The translations under genes were made by a program, and so were the position numbers. The notes below the pieces were generated by a model. That model was not told the origin of the DNA. It made no database searches and saw nothing but the letters and a program-made list of their open reading frames with translations. Positions 1-12,719 of a stretch of 64,000 nt of DNA are shown in pieces. Within the stretch, counting starts at the first letter, position 1; every line of letters begins with the position of its first letter. Source of the DNA: Plumapathes pennacea (Eukaryota; Cnidaria; Anthozoa; Antipatharia; Myriopathidae). The DNA lies in NCBI GenBank assembly GCA_964036295.1, contig OZ038473.1, positions 10,916,501 through 10,980,500 of the forward strand, given 5' to 3'.

Positions 1-609
1 GGATGACCATGATGTAAACCCATCTAAAAGACGCGACACAAATCTTAAAATCCGAGCAAGGTGGACGAAAAATCCAAATATAGTTGAATCTCGCTGCAAC
101 GGCCTCCCTGGGGACACTGTGGAAAGCTAGTACTTTGGGATAACTATTTTTTGACTGTGTCGGCGTGGAGAAAGACTTACGATGAATCGACTAAGGGTCG
201 ATGTGTGAAAACGAGACGCCTTTAACAATTCTGAGCTGACGCTCAATGACTTGCTCCGGCTAGGGGCAACGCTTAAAACGTTAGTTCAGAATTCGAGGCT
301 ATTTTGGCACTTGGGAACCCGTTTTGCTTGTCGTTTCGTTGTCGCGAGTGTTGGCCGTTAGTGGAGGTTTGACTGTAGTGTTCTTTTTAAGACTTGTCTC
401 CAATCACTGCCGTCCCGACCTTTTAGGCTTTCCATATTTGATGCGACTATAATGGTAAGGGCATGGGAGAAGGTCAAAAGGTAATAAGCCCCATTTGCAT
501 TGAATATGGAGACCCTGGCTAGCCAAAATTACCCTGATAAATGTTTTTCTGTCGTGGTAACGTGACTCGACATTATTCCCTTTGACATTTTAGTACTGTC
601 AGCGGACAT

Positions 610-815
610 TAACCCTTTCGCTCCTGAGCTCATAATACAAATTCTCCCAACCATTTAAGAAGAAAATGTATGAGTGATGTAGTGAGAATTTATAAGTCAA
701 TCAGCATCCATCTGAGCAGAGTATCAAGTGGCAAATTCTCCACACTGTTTCATATATCTCTAATGAGATATTTTGACGAGTAATTCGAAGTTGATCACTC
801 AGGAGTGAAAGGGTT
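610..815. mobile_element. MITE, CCCTTTCACTCC-ended family
   Basis: This is a ~205 bp non-coding element. It begins aaccctttcgctcc and ends in the inverted form tcactcaggagtgaaagggtt. The internal phrases attctcccaacc and gaaaatgtatgagtgatgtagtgag recur in every copy of the family in this window (1975, 2262, 33667, 52322, 54860, with partial copies near 14636, 23450, 32260 and 46679). No coding capacity; presumably mobilised by a transposase elsewhere. Confidence 0.75.
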
Positions 816-1974
816 TCTGTACAAAATTAGTTAGGCCCTTCTCTTAACAGGCAAGTGTCTAATCTGTAAAAAAGCTCTGATTACATCCTGAAGTCACCGT
901 AGAATTTTACCAACTGTACCTTTGGGACAAAGTCCATAGTTACGTATCACATTTGTGTTTGTGTTTGTGTTTGTACAGTGCTTTGATACATTATGTGCCA
1001 CGCGGTGCTTGGCTTGATTTCTTACTGTTTTGGACCCAGTTGTTCAAAACACGATTCCGCTAATCCTATATTATTAGGTCTAAATTTGGTCTGAAAACAG
1101 GTTGTCCTGGTTTCCGACAGTCGTCAAGAACGGCTCCAGTGATGACAATCACGATCTCGAATTAGTCGTAAATTTTGTCTATTTCTATAAGCCGAATACT
1201 GGAAGATTTCTATCAGAGAAACAAACGAGCTTTTGATCACTAACAGATCGAAGGCAGTAGTTTGGATTGGCTTAATCGAGCTTTGAACAGCTATTATTAT
1301 AACAACATTGATAGTGTTTATGTATATTTTTGTTTACTTGTACAATGCAAAAAAAAAGAGTTTGGGCTGGGAAGCACGGGGATAGGTGGGGTTCTATATG
1401 ATTGCCTGACTTTCGTCTGGGCCCAGTTGTTCAGATCAATCTCTTTTAAATCTCTTTAAAAAGCAAACTGGAAAGCTTGCGTCAGTTCAAAAGATATTGA
1501 CCTTGCCCTTTGCAACCACAATCCTTTGCGTGCCGGGCAATTGGCATTTCATTTCCATCCGACTAGTTCGAGAAGAAGGTTAGTTTAATTTGGCATGGAA
1601 GTATTGTTTACCAATTGCCATCTATTTGATGTTTTTCGTATTAAAAACCGAATTCAGCCTTGGATTTGTTTTCGCAATTTCAGGCGTAAACAAAGACATT
1701 GTATTGGCTGAAGATTTCAGTTCAAAACAAACTTTTGTCTCCCAGGGCTCCTCTCGTTCTCGGTCGGAAGACTAAAGCCGAGGACTCGGCCGCATCTTCG
1801 GAGTTCAGACCTTCGACCGAGAACTAGGGCAGTATTAGCCCAATATTGCTTTGAACAACTGGTCCTAGAACTCAACAAAAATTATAGTGAATGTAGTTTA
1901 CTTTGGGTCAGATTAGTTGATTTTATAATTATTATCATATGGGTTCTGCTGAAGAGCTTGGAGGTAGCATTCCC

Positions 1975-2125
1975 TTAACCATGTCACTCCTGACTTTATA
2001 ATACAAATTCTCCCAGGCATTCAACCTTTCATGTCAACAATCGATCAGTTGCCAAGTTCTCCATAATGTATGATGAGAAACTGAAGGAGAAAATTGAAGT
2101 TGATCACTCTTGGGAGTGAAAAAGT
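1975..2125. mobile_element. MITE, CCCTTTCACTCC-ended family
   Basis: Shorter copy of the same family: starts ttaaccatgtcactcc and ends ttgatcactcttgggagtgaaaaagtt, with the internal attctcccagg phrase retained but part of the interior missing. Confidence 0.65.
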
Positions 2126-2261
2126 TGAGTGTTCTGTTTTCTTCGATATAAAACGCTTAAGGGGCTACAAATTTCAAAATAAGAGTTCTTTGGCAGACTC
2201 TGTGTACAGTAAGTTTCGAAATTTTTGCTTTTCTAACAAAAATGCGGATGGTTTGGAACGG

Positions 2262-2468
2262 CTTAACCATTCACTTCAGAGTGCATGATGCAACTTCTCT
2301 CAACCACTCAAGAAGAAAATGTATGAATGGTACAGGGAGAAGTGATTTTCCAATCAGATTCTATCAGAGCAAACTATCAAGTTGTAAATTCTCCGTACTG
2401 CATTATATGTCTTTTGTGAGAGACTGAAAGAGAAAATTAAAATTGATCACGCAGAAGTGAAAGGGCTA
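2262..2468. mobile_element. MITE, CCCTTTCACTCC-ended family
   Basis: Diverged full-length copy: ttaaccattcacttcagag at one end and gatcacgcagaagtgaaagggctaa at the other, with the internal gaagaaaatgtatgaatgg phrase. Confidence 0.65.
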
Positions 2469-3139
2469 AGCTGCTTCATAACTGCGAAGACTGCTCTTCC
2501 TTTTTTTGTTATTGGTTGATAAAATTCGGACAAAGGAGACGGGAGTTGAGAGCTCTTCGTCCAACCTTTGCCACAGAACGCCTTACATTGCGGAGTTTAA
2601 ACGGGGTTTCGTAGAGGCGTCCGTAAGTAGAGCTGTCCGCTTACGCGAGTGTCCGCCCAGAGAGCTTTGACTGTAGTTTTTGGGGGAGTGTTAGCTGAGA
2701 CGACCCGTTGGAGTTACGTTTCGCAGTTATAGGATTTGCCATGGTCTCGTTCTTTATCGATCGGAAAGACATGGGGTTTCGCAGCGCGAGCCAAAACTGC
2801 TGCTTTGTGTCAACCTTGTACGTCAGTTTCTAAGAAGCATTAGCAGATGAGAAAAAATGCCCTAAAAGACCTTTTCTTTTAAAAGATAATTCTAGTAATT
2901 ATGAGATTCTGAAGTAAGTAGCAGTAGGGGATGATACGACACAGCCCAATACGAAATGCATGGAAGAGATTAAAATGCTTTTTTTTTCGCTTACACTTTC
3001 GTCTTCTGTGATTCACGTTTAAGCTCGCCCAGGTCGAGTGGTTGATTTTACTGTGCGTTGCCTTGCAACTTGCAACTTTCTTTGCTTCCCTATACTTCCT
3101 TTGCTTTGCCATTGCTGTGCTATGCTTGCCTATACTTGC

Positions 3140-3470
3140 CTCTACTTCCCTGTACTTCCCTATCTTTGTCTTACTTTGCTATACTTCCCTATGCTTGCCT
3201 ATATTTCCCTATACTTCCCTATGCTTGCCTATATTTCCCTATACTTCCCTATGCTTGCCTATATTTCCCTGTACTTCCCTATGCTTGCCTATATTTCCCT
3301 ATACTTCCCTATGCTTGCCTATATTTCCCTATACTTCCCTATGCTTGCCTATATTTCCCTATACTTCCCTATGCTTGCCTATATTTTCCTAGACTTTCCT
3401 ATGCTTGTCGGCTACGCTTGCATATGCTTTGCTGTGCTTCCCTATACTTCCCTATGCTTGCCTACACTGT
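3140..3470. repeat. 30 bp minisatellite
   Basis: About seven near-perfect copies of a 30 bp unit lie between 3181 and 3390, with degenerate copies on both sides. The unit is three 10 bp sub-blocks of the form ctaTaCTTCC, ctaTGCTTGC and ctaTATTTCC. Because 30 is a multiple of 3, all three plus frames stay open and encode 10-residue repeats rich in Leu, Tyr, Phe and Pro. Simultaneous openness in three frames argues for a non-coding minisatellite rather than a gene. Confidence 0.9.
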
Positions 3471-4982
3471 AAAATCAAAAGTGCTGATTTGGCCCCAAAA
3501 GCCAAATCGGCCCCAAAGTCACTTGGTCCAATCAGTGGTCCACAGTAGGGCCATTTTTTACAAGAGGAGCTGGTGACAGGTCTGCATGGTACTGATTTGA
3601 CTCCTAATATTTCCGATTTAGCTCCCCTGGTTCTAACCAAGGGTCACATGACAACGTTGAGCCGAGGGATACAGCTCTTGACAACATTAAAATTGAGTAC
3701 TGTATATATCAGTGTGGCCTACATATTTTGAAATGTTTCGTGTTATCTCACACAGGTGATAGTTCAGTATTACGGTATAGCTGAAAGAAATCCAAACTCA
3801 CCAGCTAACCTTATAAATCAGCACCAGTTGCTTGGTCAGTAAACATTTGCGACCACAGTGCTTTGCGGTGGTAGTGCGCAAAGTCACGTGACGTACATTT
3901 CTGTCAGTGAGAACGAAGAACGGTGTTTATCGTACAAAGTGTAATTTGTTTATGGCATTTTGGACATTCACAAAGAAGAAAGCTGTCGCAAGTCTTTTGG
4001 AACTTTTAAACTGACAGTCCGGAGAATACTGTCAGCTGGAAAGAAGAAAATTGATGGTTGAAAGGACGGAAAACGGTACGTACAACTGTACATGTTTTGT
4101 AATAATGTCAAGAACATTACTTTTCAACTAGCATCTTGAATGCATTTTACAATGTCGAAGTACAAACTTCTCTGTAGTGCGTGTACCACTCGACCGTACC
4201 ACTCGACGAATTGCCGATCGATCGACATGAAAATCTCCCTGTTTTTCGAACATGCGGCAGCATCAGCCCAACATCCAGTCACCTGACAGCACAAATTCTC
4301 TTTTTAAACTCATTTCCGATTTCTAAAAGATCTGTGGTCGGCATACGAGGCCAATATTTATACTACGTTTCACTCAATGTGGTGGCCATCTTGGATTTTT
4401 TTATGATGAGGAGGCCTGGGAAAGAGCGTTACGGACGGACGGGCGGAAGTGGTTTAGCATATTATGTAGACTAGCGGGACCCCCGTAAAATACGGTGATC
4501 GGATTTCTTTTTTTCCTAATTTTTTTGTCTTTTTTTTCCTTTTTGAATTCCATTTCGAGAATCTCAAACACAGTTTACACTGTCAAAGTACAAACTTTTG
4601 TAGTGCATTTACCACTCGACCGTACTCAACTCATCAAAGCACTAATTGATTGACATCAAAATCTCCCCATTTCTCCGGCCATCCAGTCACCTGACAGCTG
4701 AAATTCTCTTTCTAAACTCAAACAAAATTCTCGCCTTCAGTAATCACGTCCTCGGCTTGGTTGAAAGGTTACGGTTGAGAAAATTTCTGGCTTGCTTGTG
4801 CCGGCGATTCAGTTCGAATTGACGATGTGATAATTATGACTAACAAGTTTGCGAGCATTTGTTGCATCAGAAATTTAAACCATGCATTATCTAATTACTG
4901 GTAAAATGGTCTAAAACGGATGGTAAAACAGAAACAAGTTACAGTGCTAGGAAACAAAGTAAGACAGTATGAAAAAATACTA
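3471..4982. other. Intergenic, nothing recognised
   Basis: No exon with clear splice sites and no recognisable protein motif. A phrase around 4150-4210 (caatgtcgaagtacaaacttct ... accactcgaccgtac) recurs with changes at 4575-4630, so part of this stretch is a diverged direct duplication. Confidence 0.5.
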
Positions 4983-5301
4983 TAGAGCTGTTTTTGGATG
5001 ACTGTCGAAAGTAATTGTGTGATTGCTTTGGTTTTGTGTTTGGTTCGCTTTCGGATTGGTCCACACGAGTTTTTCAGCATTCTCAGCCAATCAGGAACAA
5101 AACCAAAACCAAAACCAAACACCTCTCAAGCAAGAGATGGCGTGTACTCGCACTGCTGATTGGAAAGTAAAACCAAATGCAAGACCAAACGAGAATTACT
5201 TTGACTTCCAATTGGCTGAACTGTTTTCTCTCAGTCTCTGTGATTGGCCTGTGTGATTACTTTCGTTTTGGTTTTCGACAGTCATCCGAAAACGGCTCTA
5301 A
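4983..5301. mobile_element. MITE, GACTGTCGAAAG-ended family
   Basis: A ~320 bp element with terminal inverted repeats: agagctgtttttggatgact at the left and the complement agtcatccgaaaacggctct at the right. The interior has repeated Y-box-like attggtc/gattgg phrases and runs of aaccaaaacc. Related copies lie at 49350-49424 (truncated), 50881-51206 and 55476-55673. Confidence 0.75.
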
Positions 5302-7301
5302 GAATATAACAAACTTGATTACCCTAACAAAGTAGCACTGATACTAGCTTGTTGACAACAAAGATAAACATTGAAAACCTTGCAACAATAGAAATTGCTA
5401 ACTGACAGGAAATGTATGAAACATCCTATGAAATACTGCAAAACATGGCTAGTGATTGTGGCATTGAAATGACTAAACTGAACAGAAGAAAGGCGCAATG
5501 ATGAAACTACTCACTACTAAGAAATACACAGGATGCTAACACAGCAAAGGTTAAGAAATCAATTTGGATGAAACAGATACAAAATCTGTGCATTGAAATA
5601 CTTGCTTCGCCAAGGGCAAAGGTTGAGTTAAACACAAGCTTAAACAACAGCTGAGCTTGATACAACTTAAATTGAACCATGTGTGCAGCTTGAGAAATAG
5701 AATTGCTGAAGGCATAACTACTGAACTGGAAAACGTGCACATTGACTGAGCTAGAAACTGAACCTAAACAATCCTATAATTGTATGAAACTAGTGGTAAG
5801 AGAGCTAAACTAAATTGTACCTTGTGCTCTAATATGCTTGCTTAATAAACGCCAGGGCTCATAAATTTAGTGTGAGGTTTCACACCAGGCTCATTCTCAG
5901 CTAAAGTGGCCAATCACTGTCTCACAACTTTGGTACCGAAAGAAAATTTTTCTGATGTTTTTTTAGGTTTCTACTCTCTTAAGAAAGCTCTGCACTATAG
6001 CGAGTAAATTAGTAAAAGTTGCCGGAGGCAAAGCACCAATAATCTTGAACTATGGACCATCAAGTCACCAAGAGTAGGCGAAAAACCCCTGTCTTACTGA
6101 CAAATTTTCATGGAAACATCATCAATTCCTTTTTTCATTCTGTGGATAGGAGGTAGTTTGTATTTTCCCTGCCGGGCTTGTATGGCAATAGTTTGTTTCA
6201 AGCTTGAAAATCACTGCTGAACATTCTATTTGCTGAAGCATGTCTCACAATTTTGTAACATAGTCGTTACCATCGAATAGAGATGTCAATATTTTCGCTG
6301 TTTGTACTGTCTCGTTTATCCTTCAAGTATTTAATGGTTTATAGTAGTTTATAGATTTTTATAACATAGTCACGATACAAGCCGCGCGCTGATTGGTCGA
6401 AAACCGTGGTTTGCCAGAGTATAAACCACACTTACCCGTGGTTTATAAGTTATAAACCACGCTTACGTCATCCTCTGGCAAAAAAGAGAAAACAATGCGA
6501 GAATGGAGTCACCAATGCCCAACTTCGAGATAAAATTTGGCTTTAAGTGAAGGCACCGGCTAGTACGGTTCACCGTGAATCGGTAAAGAACTTGACCTCA
6601 TCAAAAAGCACTTCAACAGTTTGGAGAGGGAAAATCTATGCCGAAGAACGGCAAGTTTCTTGTCAGCGTCGTGGAACGTGCGACTCCGTTTAAGCACTGT
6701 CCCTAAGTACAGCATATTTGGGAGTCACAATTACATCAGTGGTTTGTTTGAATGGAGTTGAATGCTTCAACAAGGAAGGAGAGAGCAAATCATTAAGTTG
6801 AAGAAGATCAGCCGTGAGCAATCACTGAACATGAACGGCGAAGACAGACGAACAGATGTGTTTGTAGTGATGTAAGAGAAAGACTTTCCGACGATGTGAC
6901 TGAAAAAAATGATTGAAGAATTTTCGGACGGACTTCAAATGATTGGACTACGAGGTAGAGTCAAGAAATCGGTAAGTTTTCATTCACGCAATTTTCGAGT
7001 CGGCCGTTGGAGCATTTGTTGATTCCCTTCAAATTTGCATTTTATGCACTAGCCGACTGTATGATTTCATGTACTTGTAGTCCAAAGTTCTACAGGAAAT
7101 ATAGTTCTTTACTGTGAGATGTTGTCTAATTTTATAGAACAGACGGCCTGGTTGAAAAATTGAAGCGAAACTGTACTGACTTGGCAAATTCGGACCGCCG
7201 AGCCGTTTAGGAGAATCTATTTTTTCATCACTGTTAGCATTCCAACATTTTTGATGAATAAAGGCAGTTTTATTGTGAAAGTTTTGAAGTTCTATGTTAT
7301 A
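5302..7301. other. Intergenic, no supported gene
   Basis: No confident gene. Between about 6500 and 6980 the plus strand has a run of short open segments ending at a good donor (aaatcg|gtaagt near 6970), which could be a decayed exon, but each frame is broken by stops. A short inverted motif with ataaaccac/gtggtttat lies near 6400-6470. Confidence 0.45.
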
Positions 7302-7491
7302 AAACAAATAAACCAGCTTCAAGCGTGCTCCGTTCAGAAATAAAGCACTTAGCAAGTGCCGAGAGCACTCAAGAAGTGGGGAAAAACGCTCGCCTTCGGC
7401 TCGCGTTTCTCCCTACACTTCTTTCGTGCTCTCGTCACTTGCTGCGTGCTTTATTTCTGAACGGAGCACGCTTGAAGCTGGTTTATTTGTT
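7302..7491. mobile_element. Foldback/hairpin MITE
   Basis: A nearly perfect 190 bp palindrome. The left half begins aaacaaataaaccagcttca and the right half ends in its complement tgaagctggtttatttgtt, closing around gctcgccttcggctcgc near 7400. The transcript would fold into one long hairpin. No coding capacity. Confidence 0.85.
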
Positions 7492-9682
7492 AAATAAAAT
7501 ACACCACAACTGGTTCTACTCATTTTTATAGATTTTTTAATATTAGCGATTTTATAAGAGGTACTCAAAAGTGACATTTTTTTTCGTGTAACATAAGATA
7601 CCATGTTTCTCTCAGATGCTTATTGGTACGTGCATTTTCTTGTACAATAGTATTAAGTGCAAAACTTCCGTCATTCATTGGGTATCTCAGTGCTGGTTTT
7701 CCCTGTATTCTTGTGATTTTCTGTGACAGTGCTACACACTGGTGAACTCGCAGACTTTGACATTTCAAGGCATAATCTGAGTTATAAGGATGTTTTTTTG
7801 TGGCAGATAAAACTTGGAGCTATATCTTGGCTAAAATTTCCTGTTATTGACTATAGTTGTGGGAGGCTTGGCTTGAAAGAGGTCCCTTTTCAAGCCTCAG
7901 TTATAAGAAAGGGTATAGCAAACAATGCTTTTTGGTATTTTTATTGGTCGAAAGAGTGGCTGGTGAAGGGAAAATTGTATGATAGGGGTAAGCTGTAAAT
8001 TCAATTGAGGGATTAGCAAAAATGGTGTTGCGGAATTACTGCATGTGGTTTTTCTGGGCATAATTCTTAAGCAGTACATCAATATAGTGGATGCATACAA
8101 GTCTTAATTTTCTGAATATTCTTTCCCTAATAACTTCATAATGAAGAACAATCAGCAAAGCTGTCTGACCCCTCCCCCTCCCCCTCCCACCACTCCACCC
8201 TGGGGGGGGGGGGGGGGGGGGGGCACTTTGGGTGGGGGTGTGCTGCCCAGTCCTGAAAACCCTTACCCTAATTTCAGACCAAAATACCTGATTTTCTATA
8301 CCCTATTTCAGACCTGACTCCAAAAATGTATACCATATTTCAGACCTTTGTTTAGAGATTTTTTGTTCTTTTGCAATGATTTCCGCCCTGTGTTTTCTTC
8401 CATTTGCTGTGCAATGTCCGCGGCGACATATTTCTGTTAAAATCAGACCAAAAAGACAAAATCGATACCCTATTTCAGACCAAAAAGGCAAAATCGATGC
8501 CCTATTTCAGACTAAAAATGCTTGAAAACGATACCCTTTGGGGCGGCACGTACCTATATGGCTTATATATGGGAGTACCCCCTTCCCCCTGGGACTCCAC
8601 CCTTGATTTGACATTTTCTCATATTTCAGATGCCTCATTAAATTTGTATAAGCCTTAGCATTTATGAAGAGAATAGATTGAAAAGTTATTAGTGACTATT
8701 GAGGCGTTTACAGACTTACTGCTCATACCAATGGTGAAGAAGAGATTGAGAAGTTATTATGTCTAGGTGCATTTATGGCTTCCGTGCAAATTTAAAAAAG
8801 TCTATACATATTGTATGCATATTCATATACAGGCAGATCATAACATCTGGGTTATCAGGACTTGTCTGGGGTGGATAAAATCTGGTTATATCTTGGCCGA
8901 AATTTAACATTTTAAATGCGAAATCTTTCCTAGTGTGTATCAGCAACAGACACATCTTCACTGTATGAGACAATGCCGAAAAGGTGGTGAGAGAACTGCA
9001 AAAATCAGGTGAGTTTGTTGAACAATGCCAGTTTTAAATGACTTCAAAACGGCTCTAAAATCACCCGTTACTTTAGCAAAAAATCATCCCTCAGCAGGAA
9101 TTCTGTACTGTTCTAGAGTTTAGGAGGGCCCTTGACCCGGATACTTTTAGGGATTTTGGCAAGCCTAAGTAGCGACACCAGGAACTAGTCGGGGTATAAA
9201 ATGGTTGAGTGTTAGCCAAGATATCGTAGCAATAAGTAGCCCCATACATTTTCCTAACAGTCCCGATACTGCGTACTAATGATATATTGGTATATGCGTT
9301 TTTCCTTTAATTTGTACGATAGTATGAAGGGCAAAACGGTTTTCATTTATTGCGCATCTCAGTGTTGGTATTCCCTGAAAGTCTGCGTTCTTGATGTTTC
9401 TTGTAGACCTTGTAGATATTAAATTTATTCAACTTGAAACTCAGCCAAAAGAAGAACGGCACAGTTCTCTTTACGCACGTATTTAGTTTGGATGCAGCCC
9501 AGGCTGGAGTATCATGGCCTCTGATAAATATGTAGGTGTCAAAGTTAAGCTGTGCATGATGTGCAAACAATGCAGAGTAAAAGAAGACAAAGTACTTCCA
9601 AGTTAAACGGTTGGACAAAATCTGTGAAGTCTATCCGGCCGAGCGGCAAAGTTGCTTCCCGCGTGTCGTCACTCACTGGGAT
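7492..9682. other. Intergenic repeats, no gene
   Basis: No supported exon. The interval holds a poly-G tract (8203-8223), the interspersed repeat at 8160-8610, and near 8860-8960 a copy of a repeat (phrases gataaaatctggttatatcttgg and cgaaatctttcctagt) that also occurs inside both arms of the large palindrome near 10330-10410 and 18690-18760. Confidence 0.5.
8160..8610. repeat. Interspersed repeat with poly-G tract
   Basis: C-rich then G-rich low-complexity sequence (8168-8223) is followed by repeated phrases ccctatttcagacc and aaaatcgataccc, ending atggcttatatatgggagtaccccc. Similar phrases recur around 59020-59285 and 60770-60865, so this is a dispersed family. Confidence 0.6.
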
Positions 9683-10751
9683 TCTCCAGCTCCTTCGTTC
9701 AGATTGTTTCTTCACGTTCTCAAAGTTCTGAGCATTTTTTCATCGTACATTTCTCTACATTGCGAAGTTGTGCAATTCTATTTCATATTGTTTCACTGAT
9801 TTCAATACATCATTAATATTTCTAACTCATGACAGTATTCATGGAAAAAAATGACATCACTGACCAGCGTCCCAACCAATCAGCGTTAGCCAATTCTCGA
9901 TCCCAATAAAAAAAAAATCTTCCCATTTTAATACTTGGTCCGCCTTCGGCAAGTAAAGACTAAGACCAGGATTACTCAACCTGATGTGACCGTCTGTCAC
10001 CTTGCTGTGACCGTCTGTCACCCTGATGTGCCGCCTTACCACTTTTTCGGGGGGGGGGGGGGGGAATTTTTTGCCAGCCTACACATAGGAAGGAATCGGC
10101 GTACAAATTGGATGAATTTTGGCCAAGGTATCACAACAATAAGTAGTCCACATACATTTATCTGACAGTCCCGAACTATTGTTATATTGGTACATGCAGT
10201 TCTTTTCATTCATTGAGCATCTTAGTGTTGCTCTTCCGTGAAAGTCTGCGTTCGACAGCGATCCATAGTTATGAATTCTCGGACTTCAATATGTTTGTGC
10301 ATAATCTGAGTTACAAGGACTTCGTATGAAGCTGCGAAAATCTGGCCATATCCTGGCCAAAATGTGACCATTTTAAACGCGAAGTCTTTCCTAGTTTGTA
10401 TCAGAAACAGGTGCAACCTTCCTGTAAGGCACTGCAAAAAGATAGTCAGAGAATCGTAAAACTCAGGGCGTGGCACTATTTGAGTAGGGGCAGGGTATGG
10501 GTGCGACTGGCACGTGTAGTACGGCTGAGAAAGAGAAGCGGCGAACCCTTCCGAGGCGGATATGCTCTGCTTTTGGTCTGTCGCGTGCAGTGTCGTTGTG
10601 TAATGCAAAATAATGTTATGCCAAAGAACTGCCTGGCAGTGCTATGCTAATCTATGCCACTCGAATGTAAGGATTTTACATTCCATGTGCACGCGCGCCA
10701 ACTCACGAATTTGCATTTTTATTCATCAATTTGAATCTGAGCTGAGCGGAC

Positions 10752-10995
10752 ATGTCGAACGAAAGTTTAGGTTTTTCGGTGAGTATTGCTTGGTTTATGG
10801 ATAAATGTTGCTGTTCCTAAGCTAAAGTCAAACTGCTCTATGCCTCGTGAAAGTATTTCTTGCCAAACAGCCTCCTGGGTCTTGTATTTATCCTCGCCTG
10901 AAGACCGTTAGTAACAACACGTGTTCTTCGTTTCCGCAGAGCTTTATTGACGAACAGTTCAAACAAGAGGAGTTCATGAAAGGTCTGCCTTTCTG
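10752..10995 (+). CDS. Possible two-exon gene start (left arm)
   Basis: Exon 10752-10778 reads MSNESLGFS from an ATG in a good context (gcggacATGtcg) and stops at a strong donor (ttcg|gtgagt). Exon 10940-10995 follows a good acceptor (tttccgcag) and continues in phase 0 as SFIDEQFKQEEFMKGLPF, ending at ctg|gtgagt. An unspliced read would stop after one more Trp codon. A third possible exon starts at about 11343 (ttatccag|agatcaag), but joining it in this phase creates TGA. Product unknown. It may be a small gene, a captured gene fragment, or the 5' part of a non-coding transcript. The mirror copy at 18332-18089 differs at two codons. Confidence 0.35.
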
Positions 10996-11789
10996 GTGAG
11001 TTGTAATTGCTTCAACTTGTGCAGTACACAAACGAAATACGTGTCAATGAACAATTTGCGAGAAATTCGCGTTTGAATGTAGTCTTCTTCGATCGAACTA
11101 AATTCAGAAGAGCTCGGTCCTGTTTTCGTTCGTGTGTTATTTTTATTACCGATGAAATAGTGTAACTTTAGGTTAAAGCTTCTATTGGTTCGACAAGAAC
11201 AGAGTTCGACGTCTACAAACAACAGTGAGATTCGTGGTTGGACTCGGGTGGTTTTTATGAAAAGCGTTGGTGTCCCTTGCATATTTTCTTCGTCTTTTTG
11301 TTTCAACTGGATTGCATTTTAGTGACGATATTTTTTTTATCCAGAGATCAAGTTAGAAGTCCCAAAAACACTAGTGGTATCTTTGTGGAACTCTTAGACT
11401 TCACGCTTCCTTATGTGGACTCGGTTGGCAATTTCACAAGGACTTTTGTTGCTGGAAAGTCGTCTTTCTGTGACCTCAGACATGAACGTTGAAGAATAAT
11501 TCAAGTCGTTGTATTCTTGGTCATTGGAACTGTATGGAAACAGGTTAGCTAATTTTGTTTTTGTTTTTATTAGAATGAGCTTTCCAGAAATAGTGAGATG
11601 TTCGATATTTTTGCGCGCATATTTTCAACCTGGTAAAACCCGACTTTTTCATTGATAAAATTTGTGCGTGAATTAAAACGGATAGGTTCTCTTCAAACCC
11701 GTCTTTTTGAATTCCTTTGGAGTTTTGGTTTGTACCAGTGAAAGCTTTATGTTCGTGTGCATTGTAAGACTTTACGAAGACTTGTATCT

Positions 11790-12600
11790 TGTACGCAGAA
11801 GACTTGTATCTTAATCGCAAAATATTTATACATCGCTACTTGTGTACATTGCAGGTTTTTACGATTATTTGTATCTTGAGCGCTGCAGACTCGTACGTCG
11901 CTAGTCATGTAGGAATTTACGATTTAAACGCAGAATACTCGTACGTCGCTTGTCGCGTGCATTGTAGGATTTTACGAAGACTTGCATTTTGAACGCAGAA
12001 TACTCGTACGTCGCTAGCCGTGTAGGACTTCTATCTCGAGCGAAGTCTATTTATACATTGCTTATCGTGTGCATTGTAGGACTTTACAGACTTGCATTTT
12101 CAACGCAGAATACTCGTACGTCGCTAGTCGTGTAGGACTTCTATCTCGAGCGAAGTCTATTTATACATTGCTTATCGTGTGCATTGTAGGACTTTACAGA
12201 CTTGCATTTTCAACGCAGAATACTCGTACGTCGCTAGTCGTGTGCATTGTAGGATTTTACGTATCGTATTCTGAGCGCAGAATATTTTTTCGTCGCTAAT
12301 CGGGTACGTTGTAGGATTTTCCGAAGACTTGCATTTTGAACGCTACGTTTCGTATTTTGAGCGCAGAAAATTTAAACGTCGCTGACCGTGTACATTGTAG
12401 GATTTCACGAAGATTTGTATCTCGATCGCAAAACATTTATACGTCGCAACTCATGTGCATTGTATTTTTAAGAAGACTTGTATCTTGAGTGCAGAATATT
12501 TATAAATCGCTACTTGTGTACATTGTAAGATTTTACGAAAACTTGTGTTTTAAACGCAGAATACTCTAACGTTCAGCAATCTATTAGCTCTTCTAAGCTA
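11790..12600. repeat. ~65 bp minisatellite array (left arm)
   Basis: About a dozen imperfect units of ~65 bp. Shared phrases are cgcagaatactcgtacgtcgct, agtcgtgtgcattgtagga and ttttacgaagacttg. Units vary in length and sequence. The array is mirrored at 16500-17310, and a more diverged array of the same family follows at 19410-20275. Confidence 0.85.
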
Positions 12601-12659
12601 TTTCTAAGCAGTTGCGCTCTTCTCTGTAGGAATATTTGACGGTACTTGTAAAATTAATT

Positions 12660-12700
12660 GTAATATGCGAGTGCGAATAAAGATTGTCTCGTCTTGTCTT
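12660..12700 (+). promoter_or_regulatory. Possible polyadenylation signal
   Basis: AATAAA occurs in gtgcgaataaagattgtctc just after the minisatellite, followed by a T/G-rich stretch, the arrangement expected of a transcript 3' end or a retroelement tail. Mirrored near 16380-16420. Confidence 0.3.
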
Positions 12701-12719
12701 TAATTTATTGTCCATGTAA

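Larger units (their letters stand above)
1..3139. other. Intergenic, no supported gene
   Basis: I see no convincing exon here. Open frames are short, lack domain signatures and overlap repeats. The interval contains three copies of one MITE family (listed separately) and, near 2600-2670, a fragment of an element with repeated phrases of the type gtccgcttacg that recurs at 51365-51562. Confidence 0.6.

Noticed and set aside
6500-6980. Possible decayed plus-strand exon ending at a gtaagt donor
   Set aside because: Frames are broken repeatedly and no family could be recognised, so it is mentioned only as part of the intergenic description.
7029-7604. Frames containing FLNGARLKLVYL and its antisense
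   Set aside because: They derive from the two arms of the foldback element at 7302-7491.
10940-11492. Selenocysteine-type read-through: TGA formed when exon 10940-10995 is joined to a third exon at 11343
   Set aside because: No SECIS-like structure could be identified by eye and the exon join itself is unproven; a non-coding or broken transcript is simpler.
11545-11820. 91-codon frame identical in both palindrome arms (mirror 17256-17531)
   Set aside because: Identity only reflects recent duplication. Composition is Lys/Ser/Asn-rich without domain signals, and it lies antisense to the candidate transcript.
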